From the NCBI RefSeq assembly GCF_900141985.1, contig NZ_FQZK01000007.1:62001-126000 (forward strand): a stretch of 64,000 nucleotides of DNA, given 5' to 3'. The notes under the pieces were generated by a model. The model had not been told where the DNA came from. It did no database searches and saw nothing but the letters and a program-made list of their open reading frames with translations. Origin of the DNA: Nocardiopsis flavescens. Lineage in GTDB: Bacteria > Actinomycetota > Actinomycetes > Streptosporangiales > Streptosporangiaceae. A program made the position numbers and the translations under genes. The first letter of the stretch is position 1, and the number at the start of each line of letters is the position of its first letter. Shown here piece after piece: positions 1 to 10,865 of this stretch.

Positions 1-444
<444 letters not shown>

Positions 445-513
445 TTGTGCCACCCCGTCTTGATTCGCGTGCCTCGCCTGCCGTGTCGCCCCCGCGGGGG
501 CCGTGGGTCCCGC

Positions 514-533
514 GGCGCCGGGGGTCCGGCGCC
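514..533 (-). terminator. Hairpin after rpmE
   Basis: An 8-bp perfect stem (GGCGCCGG/CCGGCGCC) with a 4-base loop begins 20 bases after the rpmE stop codon, before prfA. It has no T-run, as is usual for GC-rich actinobacterial terminators. It may only partly separate rpmE from prfA. Confidence 0.4.
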
Positions 534-552
534 ACGGGCGGAGCGGGCGGCG

Positions 553-765
553 CTACTTGGTGCGCTTGCCGAAGCGCTTCTCGAAGCGGGCGACCCGGCC
601 ACCGGTGTCGAGGATCTTCTGCTTGCCCGTGTAGAACGGGTGGCACTCGGAGCACACCTCGGCGCGGATCTTGCCTTCGGCCACCGTGCTGTGGGTCACG
701 AAGTGGGCACCGCAGGTGCAGGTCACCTCGGTGGCGACGTACTCGGGGTGGATGTCGGCCTTCAT
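553..765 (-). CDS. rpmE: 50S ribosomal protein L31 (zinc-binding form)
   Basis: A 70-residue L31, a large-subunit protein located at the central protuberance, near the inter-subunit bridge. The sequence begins [16 protein letters not shown] and carries four cysteines as CxC (about residues 16-18) and CxxC (about 38-41). This is the zinc-ribbon (C+) form, not the zinc-independent paralogue that is induced on zinc starvation. The C terminus is basic ([11 protein letters not shown]). AAGGAG lies 7 bases before the ATG. Family length is about 70 residues, so it is complete. It sits directly upstream of prfA. Confidence 0.97.
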   Translation of the reverse strand: MKADIHPEYVATEVTCTCGAHFVTHSTVAEGKIRAEVCSECHPFYTGKQKILDTGGRVARFEKRFGKRTK

Positions 766-906
766 CGTGTGTCTCCTTGTTCATGCGCGACCGCCGGACG
801 CACGCCTGACGCACCACCGCGCGGGTGGGGCGTCGTCGAGGTCATGCGCGAACCGGTGTCGCGGCGATCCAGGTAAGGGGCGGCGGGCTCCCGTGGAGGA
901 GGGCCG

Positions 907-934
907 ACCGTATCCCCGGCTACCAGTTTGCCAG
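907..934 (-). promoter_or_regulatory. Candidate rpmE promoter
   Basis: On the minus strand, CTGGCA (929-934) and TACGGT (907-912) are separated by 16 bases and would start an RNA with a leader of about 135 bases before rpmE. The match to a housekeeping promoter is only moderate. Otherwise I see nothing in the 364 bases between rpmE and the lactate permease except the hairpin at 1073-1105. Confidence 0.3.
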
Positions 935-1072
935 AACCACAACCGTGCCGTGACCGGTGTCTATTCCGTCGCCGGTTCCGCGGCCGGGCACCGGCGTCCC
1001 GGACATCCGCGCCCGGAGGGCGCGGGCCGGGTGCCCCCGGCCCGCACCGTGCCGGCGGTGGACCGGCGGGCC

Positions 1073-1105
1073 GGCCGGGTCCGGCGCCCGGCCCCGGACC
1101 CGGCC
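1073..1105 (-). terminator. Hairpin after lactate permease gene
   Basis: A perfect 12-bp stem (GGCCGGGTCCGG/CCGGACCCGGCC) with a 9-base loop lies 25 bases after the stop codon of the permease gene. There is no clear T-tract. Confidence 0.5.
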
Positions 1106-1129
1106 GCGACGGCCGCCGGCCCCCTTCCC

Positions 1130-2926
1130 TCAGCGGCCCGGACGGTCGGCGGCGCGGCGCGCGTCGGACCGCCGCAGGTACGCGGCCAGGCCGGCGAGCA
1201 GGAGCAGCAGGGCCGCCAGGACCGCGGTCCCGGCGTTGAACCCGACCCCGTGGATGAAGATGTGGGCCAGGGCGCCGGCGGCCAGGACGTAGTAGACCAT
1301 CGGGATCACCGTCTGGCGGATCAGGTCCCCCTCTCGGCCGACGAGGCCGACCACGGCGGAGGCCGCGACCACGTTGTGCACGGTGATCATGTTGCCCGCG
1401 GCGCCGCCGGCCGCCTGGGCGGCGACCACCGTCTCGGGGGGCACGCCGATGCGTTCGGCGGTGGAGAACTGGAAGAGGGAGAACATCAGGTTGGACACGG
1501 TGTTGGACCCGGCGACGAAGGCGCCCAGGGCCCCGATCCAGGGGGCGTGGAGGGGCCAGGCCGTGCCGCCGAGCTCGGCCGCTCCGGCGGCGAGGGTCAG
1601 GGGCATGCTCGCGAGCGCGGTCTCGCCGAAGTCGGAGCCGGTGTTGATGAACACCCGCACCAGGGGGACGGCGAAGAGCAGGGCGACGGCCGCCCCGGCG
1701 AGCTGGGAGCCCGCCATCCCCCAGGAGGCGAGGATCTCCCCGCCCTTCATGCGGTGCAGGCCGTAGGTGACGAGGCAGACCAGGATGAAGGTGGCGCCCG
1801 GCGAGTAGAGGGGCTCGACGACCTGGGCCACGGAGGTGCCGAAGATGTCGGCGGCCCCGACGGTGATGCCGGTCAGCCAGGCCTTGACGGGCTCGATGGT
1901 GCGGGTGGCGACCAGGAGCGCGGCCACCAGGAGGTAGGGGGACCAGGCGCGGAGCAGGCCCATGCGCCGCTCGGCGGCGGGCCCGTCGTCCCCGTTGCCG
2001 TGGGCGAGCCTGCCGCTCCACCGGGCGAGCCAGTCCTCCCGGGGCGGGAAGTCCCAGGTTTCCCGGGGCATGAGGAAGCCCTTGCGGGCGGTGAGGACGA
2101 CGATGACCAGGCCGGTGAGGGCGCCGAGGAGGCTGGTGAACTCCACGCCGAGGAAGTGGTTGTACAGGACGGAGGGGACGGTCATGGCGAAGGCCGAGAA
2201 GAGGGCGAACCTCCACACCCCGAACCCGTCGGAGAACCGCCGCCGCCCGCCGTAGAAACCGCAGAGCATGCAGCTGATGAAGAGCGGGACGAGGGTGCCG
2301 GCCGCGGCGTGCAGCAGGACGGTCTGGAACCCGATGTGGGAGACGAACTCGGGCAGCGTCAGCCCCAGCGCCGAGGCGCGCTCGGCGACGTCGGGCGAGC
2401 CCTCCAGCCCGCCGGCGACCCCGACCAGGATGGGGGTGCCCACCGCCCCGAAGCTGACGGGGGTGCTCTGGATGACCAGGCCGACCATGACGGCGGCCAT
2501 GGCGGGGAAGCCCAGGGCGAACAGCAGGGGCGCGACGACCGCGGCGGGGGTGCCGAACCCGGAGGCGCCCTCGATGAAGCTCCCGAAGAGCCATCCGATG
2601 ATGATGGCCTGGACCCGCCGGTCCGGGCTGATGTCGGTGAACGTGGCCCGGATGGTGGCGATGGCGCCGCTCTTGGTGAGGGTCGCCAGCAGGAGCAGGG
2701 CTCCGAAGATGATGTAGAGCAGGCCGATGGCGAGGATCAGGCCCTGGACGGTGGAGGCCGCGATCGCCACCCACTCGGTGTTCCAGGCGGTGACGGCGAT
2801 GAGGACGACCACCGCGTAGCCGACGGGCATGGCGTACATGGCGGGGACGCGGAACCCGACGAGCAGGACTCCGACGAGCAGGATCGGCGTGAGTGCGAGA
2901 AGGCTGAGCAGGGCGGGGTTGTCCAT
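1130..2926 (-). CDS. lldP: L-lactate permease family protein (LctP)
   Basis: A 598-residue polytopic inner-membrane transporter of the LctP family, which takes up lactate (and in some members glycolate) with protons. Hydrophobic segments run almost end to end. The family-typical stretch [18 protein letters not shown] lies around residues 118-136, followed by [16 protein letters not shown]. Length is close to the usual 550-600. The ATG is preceded by GGGAG at 8 bases. It stands alone between rpmE and rho. No lactate dehydrogenase (lldD or lutABC) is visible nearby, so the substrate is inferred from family only. A FadR-type regulator 13 kb away could control it, but nothing in the sequence links them. 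Confidence 0.88.
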   Translation of the reverse strand: MDNPALLSLLALTPILLVGVLLVGFRVPAMYAMPVGYAVVVLIAVTAWNTEWVAIAASTVQGLILAIGLLYIIFGALLLLATLTKSGAIATIRATFTDISPDRRVQAIIIGWLFGSFIEGASGFGTPAAVVAPLLFALGFPAMAAVMVGLVIQSTPVSFGAVGTPILVGVAGGLEGSPDVAERASALGLTLPEFVSHIGFQTVLLHAAAGTLVPLFISCMLCGFYGGRRRFSDGFGVWRFALFSAFAMTVPSVLYNHFLGVEFTSLLGALTGLVIVVLTARKGFLMPRETWDFPPREDWLARWSGRLAHGNGDDGPAAERRMGLLRAWSPYLLVAALLVATRTIEPVKAWLTGITVGAADIFGTSVAQVVEPLYSPGATFILVCLVTYGLHRMKGGEILASWGMAGSQLAGAAVALLFAVPLVRVFINTGSDFGETALASMPLTLAAGAAELGGTAWPLHAPWIGALGAFVAGSNTVSNLMFSLFQFSTAERIGVPPETVVAAQAAGGAAGNMITVHNVVAASAVVGLVGREGDLIRQTVIPMVYYVLAAGALAHIFIHGVGFNAGTAVLAALLLLLAGLAAYLRRSDARRAADRPGR

Positions 2927-2968
2927 GTGGACGGCTCCCTGGTCCGGCTGGGGTACTCGGCCGGGCCG

Positions 2969-2997
2969 ACCCTAAAACGTTCTCCGCGGCGACGACA
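2969..2997 (-). promoter_or_regulatory. Candidate permease promoter
   Basis: Minus-strand TAGGGT (2969-2974) with TGTCGT 17 bases upstream (2992-2997) fits a loose housekeeping promoter, giving a leader of about 35 bases before the ATG at 2926. Confidence 0.35.
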
Positions 2998-3075
2998 GAC
3001 CCCCGGAGTGACCTGCAACACATCGGTGATCTTTTTCGCCTGACAGCCCGGGTTTTCCGCATCCTGAAACCAGGC

Positions 3076-3103
3076 GGCCCCTCCCCCGGGTGGGGAAGGG
3101 GCC
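3076..3103. terminator. Second hairpin between rho and permease gene
   Basis: An imperfect stem of about 11 bp (GGCCCCTCCCC against GGGGAAGGGGCC). It lies beyond the stronger rho terminator and may be a back-up terminator. Confidence 0.35.
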
Positions 3104-3232
3104 TCGGCTCCCCTGGTCGACACCCGCTCACAGCGGGGCGGGCCGGTTCCGTGGAGGCGCGACTCGGGCCGGCCCTGGTTTCCCACAACAGGCCCGGGGG
3201 CGAGCGGGACCTCCGGGGACGCCGACGACGAA

Positions 3233-3264
3233 CGGCGGCCCTCCCCCGGTGGGGAGGGCCGCCG
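3233..3264 (-). terminator. Strong hairpin after rho
   Basis: A perfect 14-bp GC-rich stem (CGGCGGCCCTCCCC and its complement) with a 4-base loop, starting 22 bases after the rho stop codon. An intrinsic-type stop behind rho itself would not need Rho. It lacks a long T-run. Confidence 0.65.
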
Positions 3265-3285
3265 CGGGTGCCACGGGTACCGCGG

Positions 3286-5256
3286 TCAGGTGCTCTTCTG
3301 CACCTGGAGCAGGAACTCGGCGTTGCTCTTGGAGTCCTTCATCCTGTCCAGGAGCAGCTCGATGGCCTGCTGGGAGTCGAGCGCGTGCAGGACACGGCGC
3401 AGCTTCCAGACGACGGCGAGCTCCTCCTGCGACATGAGGATCTCCTCCTTGCGGGTGCTGGAGGCGTCCACGTCGACCGCGGGGAAGATGCGCTTGTCGG
3501 CCAGGGAGCGGCTGAGCTTGAGCTCCATGTTGCCGGTGCCCTTGAACTCCTCGAAGATCACCTCGTCGGCGCGCGAGCCGGTCTCCACCAGCGCGGTGGC
3601 CAGGATGGTGAGCGACCCGCCGCCCTCGATGTTGCGGGCGGCGCCGAAGAAGCGCTTGGGCGGGTACAGCGCCGTGGAGTCCACACCGCCGGACATGATG
3701 CGCCCGCTGGCCGGGGCGGCCAGGTTGTAGGCGCGGCCCAGGCGGGTGATGGAGTCCAGCAGGACGACGACGTCCATGCCCATCTCGACCAGGCGCTTGG
3801 CCCGCTCGATGGCCAGGTCGGCGACGACCGTGTGGTCCTCGGCCGGACGGTCGAAGGTCGAGTGGATGACCTCGCCCTTGACCGTGCGCTGCATGTCGGT
3901 GACCTCCTCGGGACGTTCGTCCACGAGGATCACCATGAGGTAGCACTCCGGGTTGTTCTCGGTGATGGCGTTGGCGATCGCCTGCATCACCATCGTCTTG
4001 CCCGCCTTGGGCGGGGAGACGATCAGGCCGCGCTGGCCCTTGCCGATCGGCGCGACCAGGTCGATGATGCGCGTGGTCAGCACGCCCGGCTCGGTCTCCA
4101 GGCGGAGCCGCTCCTGCGGGTACAGGGGGACGAGCTTGGAGAACTCCTGGCGGTGCCTGGCCTGCTCCGGCGACATGCCGTTGACCGAGTCCAGGCGCAC
4201 CAGGGCGTTGAACTTCTCCTTGCGCTCGCCGTCGCGGGGCTGGCGGACCGCGCCGATGATGTGGTCGCCCTTGCGCAGGCCGTGCTTGCGCACCTGGGCC
4301 AGGGAGACGTAGACGTCGCTGGACCCGGGCAGGTAGCCGGTGGTGCGGACGAAGGCGTAGTTGTCGAGGATGTCGAGGATGCCCGCGACCGGCAGCAGGA
4401 CGTCGTCCTCGCCGATCACCGGTTCCGGCTCCTGGCCGCCCCGGCCGCCGCGGCGGTCCCTGCGGTCCCGGCGGCGACCCCGGCGGCGACCGCCGAACTC
4501 GTCGTCGTCGGCGTTGCCGCCGCCGCGTCCCTGCGGGCTGCCGCCCTGGCCACCGCCCTGCGGGCCGCCGCCCTGCTGGGCGTTTCCGGCGCCCTGGTCG
4601 TCGCCGCCGCGGTTGCGGTTGCGGCGGTTGCGCTGGCGCTCACGACCCTGTCCGGACCGGCCTTCGCGGTCCTCGGAGCTGTCGGAGCCGGTCTTCTGGG
4701 GGGTGCTGGATGTCTTGGTCACGCTGCTCGCGGAGGTAGAGGAGTCGGTGCCGTCCACCGATCGGGTCTGGTCGCCGCCCTCGTCCCCGCGCCTGCGGGA
4801 GGAGCGGCGGCTGCGGGGCGCCTTCTCGCCCCGCCCCTGGGAGTCGGTCACGGCCTGGTCCGACGACCGGTCGGCGCGCGTGCGCGCCTCGTCCGAGCCC
4901 GACGGCTCCTGGAACCGGCTGTCGGTTGCCTCGACCTTACCGGCCTCGGGCTCGGTCTCGGCCTTCTTCGGCGATTTGGCCTTGGCCGGTGCTCCCACGG
5001 GACCGCCCTGCTTGGCCTCGATCGCGGCGATGACGTCGCTCTTGCGCATGCGCCCCGTGCCGGTGATGCCCAGGCTCGACGCGAGCTTCTGCAACTCGGG
5101 GAGCTTCAGGGCGGCGAGACCGGTGCCGCGCGCCGCGGCGCGGGACCTGCTCGGCGACGTCGTGGCCGCAGCGTCGCCGGCCTCCGCTCCGGAGGCGTCG
5201 GCGCTGTTCTTGCTGTCGACCGCCGCGTCCGTTCGGAGTTCGGTGGTGTCGCTCAC
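3286..5256 (-). CDS. rho: Transcription termination factor Rho with RG-rich insert
   Basis: A 656-residue Rho, the hexameric RNA helicase that ends transcription at C-rich, unstructured RNA. The order is a Rho_N SAP-like segment (about residues 50-90, LKLPELQKLASSLGI), a long low-complexity basic and glycine-rich insert (about 90-285, with NRRNRNRGG and GGRRRGRRRDRRDRRGGRGG), then an S1-like RNA-binding domain and the ATPase core. The Walker A is PPKAGKT. The core ends conventionally (DRMKDSKSNAEFLLQV). The insert makes it about 240 residues longer than E. coli Rho, which is known for actinobacterial Rho. A leader of roughly 390 bases precedes it. Confidence 0.98.
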   Translation of the reverse strand: MSDTTELRTDAAVDSKNSADASGAEAGDAAATTSPSRSRAAARGTGLAALKLPELQKLASSLGITGTGRMRKSDVIAAIEAKQGGPVGAPAKAKSPKKAETEPEAGKVEATDSRFQEPSGSDEARTRADRSSDQAVTDSQGRGEKAPRSRRSSRRRGDEGGDQTRSVDGTDSSTSASSVTKTSSTPQKTGSDSSEDREGRSGQGRERQRNRRNRNRGGDDQGAGNAQQGGGPQGGGQGGSPQGRGGGNADDDEFGGRRRGRRRDRRDRRGGRGGQEPEPVIGEDDVLLPVAGILDILDNYAFVRTTGYLPGSSDVYVSLAQVRKHGLRKGDHIIGAVRQPRDGERKEKFNALVRLDSVNGMSPEQARHRQEFSKLVPLYPQERLRLETEPGVLTTRIIDLVAPIGKGQRGLIVSPPKAGKTMVMQAIANAITENNPECYLMVILVDERPEEVTDMQRTVKGEVIHSTFDRPAEDHTVVADLAIERAKRLVEMGMDVVVLLDSITRLGRAYNLAAPASGRIMSGGVDSTALYPPKRFFGAARNIEGGGSLTILATALVETGSRADEVIFEEFKGTGNMELKLSRSLADKRIFPAVDVDASSTRKEEILMSQEELAVVWKLRRVLHALDSQQAIELLLDRMKDSKSNAEFLLQVQKST

Positions 5257-5661
5257 TAAGGGTCCTTCCCAAGGAGCGGGCTTCGGCCGTCAGCGGGTGC
5301 TGGAGCGGCCGGCCCGGTGGTGCGAACCGGCTGGGCCGGGTAGGGCGTGCCCCACGTGGATGTTCGGAAACCGGCGAGAAGACGGTCCCCTACCCGATCG
5401 CGGCGGGCTCTGGGTACAGCCGGACGTCGGGGCGGATGGCTCGGTGGTGCTGCCGATCGACCGCGGCGGAGCGCTCATCCGGGGAGGAGGAGCAGGCAGC
5501 GGAGACGTCGACACAGTCGCGGGGACACCGCGGAATCGACACACCGGCCACCGCCTCCGGACGGTCGTGGGACCGGACCACCGGAGTATGGGATGCGGAG
5601 GCCGCTGTGGCGGATGAGCACTCGCCCCTCAACGGGGCATCTGGTGCTTCACCTAGCCTAA
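5257..5661 (-). promoter_or_regulatory. rho promoter and long untranslated leader
   Basis: No gene fits the 443 bases between rho and thrB. On the minus strand a TAGGCT -10 box (5656-5661) suggests transcription starting near 5649 and a leader of about 390 bases before the rho ATG. No good -35 is seen. Long rho leaders are known in other bacteria, where Rho limits its own synthesis by early termination, so autoregulation is a reasonable inference here. Confidence 0.4.
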
Positions 5662-5699
5662 CATCACCAGAGGCCACGGCTATTCCTCGACACATGGTG

Positions 5700-6677
5700 C
5701 TACGGATGGGGAGATGGGGACCGCACCCCCGCCTGCTCGACCGGCAGGGGGCGTATGTCCCAATCATTACCCGCACTCCGACGGATTGAATCAAGCACTT
5801 CGGTGATTTCCGGCGAATCGACCCCGGCGGCCCCCTCCGCCACGGAGCACAGCACCAGCACCGTGGGCCCCGCCCCGGAGACCACGGCGGGCAGTCCCCG
5901 CTGGTCACGCAGGTCGCGGACGAGGTCGAGGGTGCGCGGCATGGCGGGCGCCCGGTACTCCTCGTGTAGCCGATCCCGGGTGGCCGCGTACAGGGTTTCG
6001 GGATGGCCACAAACGGCCGCCGTCATGAGCGCCGCGCGGCCCGCGTTGAAGGCCGCGTCGGCGTGGGGGACGCTCCCGGGCAGCAGCCCGCGGGCGCGCT
6101 CGGTGGACAGCCGCCACTGCGGGACGCACAGCACCGGCATCAGGCGCGGGTCGGGCTCCAGGGAGACGGCGCCCCAGCGGTCGCCCTCGCGGTAGGCGAC
6201 GGTGTAGCCGCCGAAGACGCACGGGGCGACGTTGTCCGGGTGGCCCTCCAGGTCGGCGGCGACCTGGTAGATCCAGTCGCGGTCGGGGCCGCCGTCGGGG
6301 CCGGCGCGCCCGAGCAGTGCGGCGGCCGCGGCGACGCCCCCGACGATCGCCGAGGACGACGAGCCCAGGCCGCGCGCGTGCGGGATGCGGTTGACGCAGG
6401 TCAGCGTGAGTCCGGGGAGCTTCTCACCGGCACGGTCGAACGCCTCGGCCATGGCGCGCACGACGAGGTGGCGGTGGTCGGTGGGAACCTCGTCCGCCCC
6501 CTCGCCGCGCACCTCCACCCGGAGTTCGCCGTCGTCGCGCGGTACCGCCTCGAAGTCGTTGTACAGGGTCAGCGCGAGGCCCAGGGCGTCGAAGCCCGGG
6601 CCCAGGTTGGCGCTGGTGGCCGGGGCGCGGACGGACACCCGGGCGGGGCGCGGTGGGGTCATGGCGGGGTTTCTCAT
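5700..6677 (-). CDS. thrB: Homoserine kinase
   Basis: A 325-residue GHMP-family kinase that phosphorylates L-homoserine with ATP, the step before threonine synthase. The substrate motif PATSANLGPGFD is at about residues 19-30 and the glycine/serine-rich ATP loop RGLGSSSSAIVGG at about 101-113. A third GHMP motif (AVVSGAGPTVLVL) lies near residue 275. It follows thrC by 64 bases on the same strand in the order hom-thrC-thrB. Two starts are possible: ATG at 6677 or ATG at 6662. The second gives MTPPRPARVSVRAP and fits family length equally well. Confidence 0.95.
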   Translation of the reverse strand: MRNPAMTPPRPARVSVRAPATSANLGPGFDALGLALTLYNDFEAVPRDDGELRVEVRGEGADEVPTDHRHLVVRAMAEAFDRAGEKLPGLTLTCVNRIPHARGLGSSSSAIVGGVAAAAALLGRAGPDGGPDRDWIYQVAADLEGHPDNVAPCVFGGYTVAYREGDRWGAVSLEPDPRLMPVLCVPQWRLSTERARGLLPGSVPHADAAFNAGRAALMTAAVCGHPETLYAATRDRLHEEYRAPAMPRTLDLVRDLRDQRGLPAVVSGAGPTVLVLCSVAEGAAGVDSPEITEVLDSIRRSAGNDWDIRPLPVEQAGVRSPSPHP

Positions 6678-6741
6678 CTTCCGTGTTCACGGCGGGCCGG
6701 CTCCCGCGGGGCCGCGTCGGCGCGGCCCCGCGGGAGGGCGG

Positions 6742-7806
6742 TCAGGCCAGGTCCAGGGCCCGGGCCGCGGCCAGGGCGTCGACCGGGACGGTGGTGGCCG
6801 AGGAGGCTCCGGCCAGGGCCCAGTCGGGGTCCTTGAGGCCGTTGCCGGTGACCGTGCAGACGATCCGGCTGCCGCGCTCGACGAGACCGGCGCCGACGGC
6901 CTGGAGGAGGCCGGCGACGGAGGCGGCGGAGGCGAGTTCGACGAACACGCCCTCCTCGGCGGCCAGCAGCCGGTAGGCGGCCATGATCTGGCGGTCGGTG
7001 ACCTTGTCGATGATCCCGCCGGACTCGTCGCGCGCCTGCTCGGCCAGGCTCCAGGAGGCCGGGTTGCCGATGCGGATGGCGGTGGCGATGGTGCTCGGGC
7101 TGGTCACCGGGGCGCCGTTGACGATCGGCGCCGCGCCGCTGGCCTGGAAGCCGAACATGCGCGGGCTGCGGGTGGAGACCCCGTCGCGGGCGTACTCGGT
7201 GTAGCCCATCCAGTACGCGGAGATGTTCCCGGCGTTGCCGACGGGGATGCAGTGGATGTCGGGGGCGTCGCCCAGGGCGTCGACGATCTCGAAGGCGGCG
7301 GTCTTCTGGCCCTGGAGGCGGTAGGGGTTGACCGAGTTCACCAGGGCGACCGGGTAGTCGACGCTGAGCTTGCGGGCGAGTTCGAGGCAGTCGTCGAAGT
7401 TGCCGTCGACCTGGAGCAGGCGGGCGCCGTGGACGAGTGCCTGGGCCAGCTTGCCCATGGCGATCTTGCCCTGGGGCACCAGGACGGCGCAGGTCATCCC
7501 GGCGCGGATGGCGTAGGCAGCGGCGCTGGCGCTGGTGTTGCCGGTGGAGGCGCAGATGACGGCCTTGGCGCCGTCCTCGGCGGCCTTGGTGATGGCCATC
7601 GTCATGCCCCGGTCCTTGAAGGAGCCGGTGGGGTTGAGCCCCTCCACCTTGAGGAAGACCTCGCAGCCGGTGAGCTCGGACACGCGCGTGGCGGGCAGCA
7701 GGGGCGTGCCGCCCTCCTGGAGGGTGACGACCGGGGTGCTCTCGTTGACGGGGAGGCGGTCGCGGTACTCCTCGACGATGCCTCGCCAGGCCCGTGCCAT
7801 GCTCAC
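6742..7806 (-). CDS. thrC: Threonine synthase
   Basis: A 354-residue PLP enzyme that converts O-phosphohomoserine to threonine, completing the pathway encoded by its neighbours hom and thrB. The PLP lysine sits in [12 protein letters not shown] (about residues 54-65), and the phosphate-binding loop is [14 protein letters not shown] chose GTG at 7806 (VSMARAWRG) because AAAGGGA lies 7 bases before it. The ATG at 7800 is two codons in. A longer frame extends to 7902, but that extension is arginine- and proline-rich and has no ribosome binding site. Confidence 0.95.
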   Translation of the reverse strand: MSMARAWRGIVEEYRDRLPVNESTPVVTLQEGGTPLLPATRVSELTGCEVFLKVEGLNPTGSFKDRGMTMAITKAAEDGAKAVICASTGNTSASAAAYAIRAGMTCAVLVPQGKIAMGKLAQALVHGARLLQVDGNFDDCLELARKLSVDYPVALVNSVNPYRLQGQKTAAFEIVDALGDAPDIHCIPVGNAGNISAYWMGYTEYARDGVSTRSPRMFGFQASGAAPIVNGAPVTSPSTIATAIRIGNPASWSLAEQARDESGGIIDKVTDRQIMAAYRLLAAEEGVFVELASAASVAGLLQAVGAGLVERGSRIVCTVTGNGLKDPDWALAGASSATTVPVDALAAARALDLA

Positions 7807-8026
7807 GACGGTTTCCCTTTCGGGTGGATGCGGTTTCCGCTCGACGCGCGGTGGAAAGGCGGGGCGGACCGCCCCTGGGCGGGGCCGCGTCGCGGCCCCC
7901 ACCTGCCACGAGTCTACGGCCCGGCCGGAATCATCTCGAATCGCGGTCGCACTTGTCCGTATGCCGAGACGGCCCGCGCGGGACCGGGGGGCGGGCGCAG
8001 CGCCCGGCCCCCGTCCCCGGCCGGGT

Positions 8027-9313
8027 TCACTCCGCGAAGGTCTCCACGCGCATCACGCTGGCGACCTCGCGGACCATGTCGTGGCCGCGCAGGTCCTCGA
8101 CGGTGCGGCGGAGCGCGGCGTCCGGCGCCGGGTGGCTGACCAGCACCAGCTGCGCGTCGTCGCCGCGCCCCTCCTGGCGCACGTTCTTGATCGACACCTG
8201 GTGGCGGGCGAAGATGTCGGCGACCCTGGACAGCACGCCCGGACGGTCGGCCACGTCCAGCGACACGTGGTAGCTGGTGATGGTCTCGCCCATGTCGTGG
8301 ACCGCCAGGCCGGTGTCGTGCCCGCCCTCGGCGACGGAGGTCCCCGCCCGGCGGTTGCGCGCCACGGCCACCACGTCGCCCAGCACCGCGCTGGCCGTGG
8401 GGGTGCCGCCCGCGCCGGCGCCGTAGAACATCAGCCGGCCCGCCGACTCGGCCTCCACGAACACCGCGTTGTAGGCCTCCTTGACGCTCGCCAGCGGGTG
8501 GTCGACCGGCAGCATCACCGGGTGGACGCGCACGCCCACCGACTTGTCGTCCTCCGAGCGCTGGCAGATCGCCAGGAGTTTGACCACGCAGCCCATCGCG
8601 CGGGCGCTCGCGATGTCGGCGGCGGTCACCCCGGTGATGCCCTCGCGGTGCACGTCCGCGGCGGTCACCCGCTGGGTGTGGAACGCCAGCCGGGCCAGGA
8701 TCGCGGCCTTGGCCGCGGCGTCGAAGCCCTCCACGTCGGCCGTGGGGTCGGCCTCGGCGTAGCCCAGCGCCTGCGCCTCCTCCAGGGACTCCGTGAACCC
8801 GGCGCCCAGGGAGTCCATCCGGTCCAGGATGTAGTTGGTGGTGCCGTTGACGATGCCCAGGACCCGGTTGACGCGGTCGCCGGCCAGCGAGTCGCGCAGC
8901 GGGCGCAGCAGCGGGATCGCACCCGCCACCGACGCCTCGTAGTAGAGGTCCACCCCGGCCTCGCGGGCGGCGGCGTGCAGCGTCTGGCCGTCCTCCGCCA
9001 GCAGCGCCTTGTTGGCCGTGACCACGGACTTGCCGGCCCCGATCGCCGCGAGGATCAGCGAGCGGGCCGGCTCGATCCCGCCGATCACCTCGACCACGAC
9101 GTCGATGTCGGGCCGCGTGGCCAGGGCCATGGCGTCGGTGGTCAGCAGCTCGGGCGCAACACCGCGGGCGCGGTCGATGCGCCGCACGGCGATCCCGGCG
9201 ACCTCGATGGGCGTGCCGACCCGTGCGGCCAGCTCCTCGGACTGCTCCTCGATCAGGCGGACGACTTGCGAACCCACAACGCCGCATCCGAGCAGCGCCA
9301 CCTTCATGGCCAT
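8027..9313 (-). CDS. hom: Homoserine dehydrogenase with ACT domain
   Basis: A 428-residue monofunctional enzyme that reduces aspartate semialdehyde to homoserine with NAD(P)H, the branch point towards threonine and methionine. The Rossmann motif [11 protein letters not shown] is at the N terminus, NKALLAEDG around residues 104-112, and the homoserine/catalytic region [11 protein letters not shown] about residues 168-178. A C-terminal ACT domain (from about 350, [22 protein letters not shown]) is where threonine feedback usually acts. GGGAG lies 10 bases before the ATG, and lysA ends 55 bases upstream. Confidence 0.97.
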   Translation of the reverse strand: MAMKVALLGCGVVGSQVVRLIEEQSEELAARVGTPIEVAGIAVRRIDRARGVAPELLTTDAMALATRPDIDVVVEVIGGIEPARSLILAAIGAGKSVVTANKALLAEDGQTLHAAAREAGVDLYYEASVAGAIPLLRPLRDSLAGDRVNRVLGIVNGTTNYILDRMDSLGAGFTESLEEAQALGYAEADPTADVEGFDAAAKAAILARLAFHTQRVTAADVHREGITGVTAADIASARAMGCVVKLLAICQRSEDDKSVGVRVHPVMLPVDHPLASVKEAYNAVFVEAESAGRLMFYGAGAGGTPTASAVLGDVVAVARNRRAGTSVAEGGHDTGLAVHDMGETITSYHVSLDVADRPGVLSRVADIFARHQVSIKNVRQEGRGDDAQLVLVSHPAPDAALRRTVEDLRGHDMVREVASVMRVETFAE

Positions 9314-9368
9314 TTGGGCGTGACTCCCAGTTCTCTCGTGATCCTCTGACCGTCTTCGCGCGGACCGG

Positions 9369-10754
9369 TCAGCCGACGTCCAGGCGGAGGAGGTCCTCCT
9401 CGGTCTCCCTGCGCACGATCACGCGGGCGGCACCGTCCCGGACCGCGACCATCGCGGGCCGGGGCAGGTGGTTGTAGTTGCTCGCCATGGAGAGGCAGTA
9501 GGCGCCGGTGGCCGCGACCGCGACGAGGTCGCCCGGGCGCAGGTCGGCGGGCAGGTGCAGGTCGTGCACGATGATGTCGCCGCTCTCGCAGTGCTTGCCC
9601 ACCAGGCGGGACAGCATCGGCCCGGCGTCGCTCTCGCGCGAGACGAGGCGGCCGGTGTACTGGGCCCCGTACAGGGCGGTGCGGATGTTGTCGCTCATGC
9701 CGCCGTCGACGCTGACGTAGGTGCGGATGCCCTCGACGTCCTTGACCGTGCCGACCTCGTAGACGGTGATCCCGGGGGGACCCGCGATGGCGCGGCCCGG
9801 CTCGACCGCCAGGCGCGGCACCGGCAGGCCCGCCTCCTCGCACTCGCGCCGCACGATGGAGGTGAGGCTGTCGGCGATGGTCTTGGGGTCCAGCGGGGCG
9901 TCGTCGGAGACGTAGGCGATGCCGAGTCCGCCGCCCAGGTCCAGCTCCGCCAGGGTGACGCCCAGGTCGGTGTGGACGTCGGCGAGGAACCGGGTGACGC
10001 GCCGGGCGGCCACCTCGAAGCCGGAGGTGTCGAAGATCTGCGAGCCGATGTGCGAGTGCAGGCCCACCAGGTCCAGGTGCGGGGCGGCCAGCACCCGGCG
10101 GACCGCCTCGGCCGCGGCGCCGGTGCTGAGCGCGAAGCCGAACTTCTGGTCGTCGTGGGCGGTGGCCACGAACTCGTGGGTGTGGGCCTCGACGCCGGTG
10201 GTGACGCGGATCAGGACCGCGCAGGTCCGGTCCAGGTCGGCGGCGACGGCCTCCAGGCGCTCGATCTCGTCCAGCGAGTCGATGATGATCCGGCCGACCC
10301 CGGCCTCGGCCGCGCGGCGCAGCTCGCGCTCCGACTTGTTGTTGCCGTGCATGCCGATGCGCTCGGCGGGCACCCCCGCGGCCAGGGCCACCGCCAGCTC
10401 GCCACCCGAGCAGACGTCGAGCTTGAGGCCCTCCTCGATGACCCAGCGGGCCACCGCCTTGGTGAGCAGGGCCTTGCCCGCGTAGTAGACGTCGGACCCG
10501 GCGAACGCGGTCGCGTAGTCGCGGGCGCGCGCCCGGAAGTCCTCCTCGTCCATGACGAAGAGCGGCGTCCGGTGGGCGTCGGCCAGCTCGCGCACGCCGA
10601 CGCCGCCCACGACCAGCTCGCCGTCCTCACGGCGGGCGGTGGCGGGCCACACGCGGGGATCCAGGGAGTTCAGGTCCTCGGGCGGCAGCGGCGGGTTGTC
10701 CTCGGGGAGGATCTCCGCGTGGCGGGATCCGGCGGGGTGGGCGTAGCGGCTCAT
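9369..10754 (-). CDS. lysA: Diaminopimelate decarboxylase
   Basis: A 461-residue alanine-racemase-fold PLP enzyme that decarboxylates meso-diaminopimelate to L-lysine. The PLP lysine lies in [11 protein letters not shown] (about residues 84-94). Other family marks are HGNNKS, the glycine loop [19 protein letters not shown] and the dimer-site CESGDI. I used ATG at 10754 (MSRYAHPAG). A longer frame to 10814 adds 20 unlike residues. It is followed by hom and preceded by an ArgS-derived protein. An argS-lysA operon is known in Corynebacterium, and this arrangement looks like a relic of it. Confidence 0.97.
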   Translation of the reverse strand: MSRYAHPAGSRHAEILPEDNPPLPPEDLNSLDPRVWPATARREDGELVVGGVGVRELADAHRTPLFVMDEEDFRARARDYATAFAGSDVYYAGKALLTKAVARWVIEEGLKLDVCSGGELAVALAAGVPAERIGMHGNNKSERELRRAAEAGVGRIIIDSLDEIERLEAVAADLDRTCAVLIRVTTGVEAHTHEFVATAHDDQKFGFALSTGAAAEAVRRVLAAPHLDLVGLHSHIGSQIFDTSGFEVAARRVTRFLADVHTDLGVTLAELDLGGGLGIAYVSDDAPLDPKTIADSLTSIVRRECEEAGLPVPRLAVEPGRAIAGPPGITVYEVGTVKDVEGIRTYVSVDGGMSDNIRTALYGAQYTGRLVSRESDAGPMLSRLVGKHCESGDIIVHDLHLPADLRPGDLVAVAATGAYCLSMASNYNHLPRPAMVAVRDGAARVIVRRETEEDLLRLDVG

Positions 10755-10865
10755 AACGGGCTTTCGACTGGAACGGCGTGACGGGAGGGACGGCACCCCT
10801 CCCCCATTGTCCACTTCTCCGATCGGAACGCAGGGGGCGGGTGTCGCCCACCGTGCGCGGCGGGG

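Noticed and set aside
671..3043. 790-codon open frame on the plus strand
   Set aside because: It is antisense to the lactate permease gene and rpmE. Its translation is compositionally biased glycine/aspartate/histidine sequence without any family resemblance, as expected from codon bias in GC-rich DNA.
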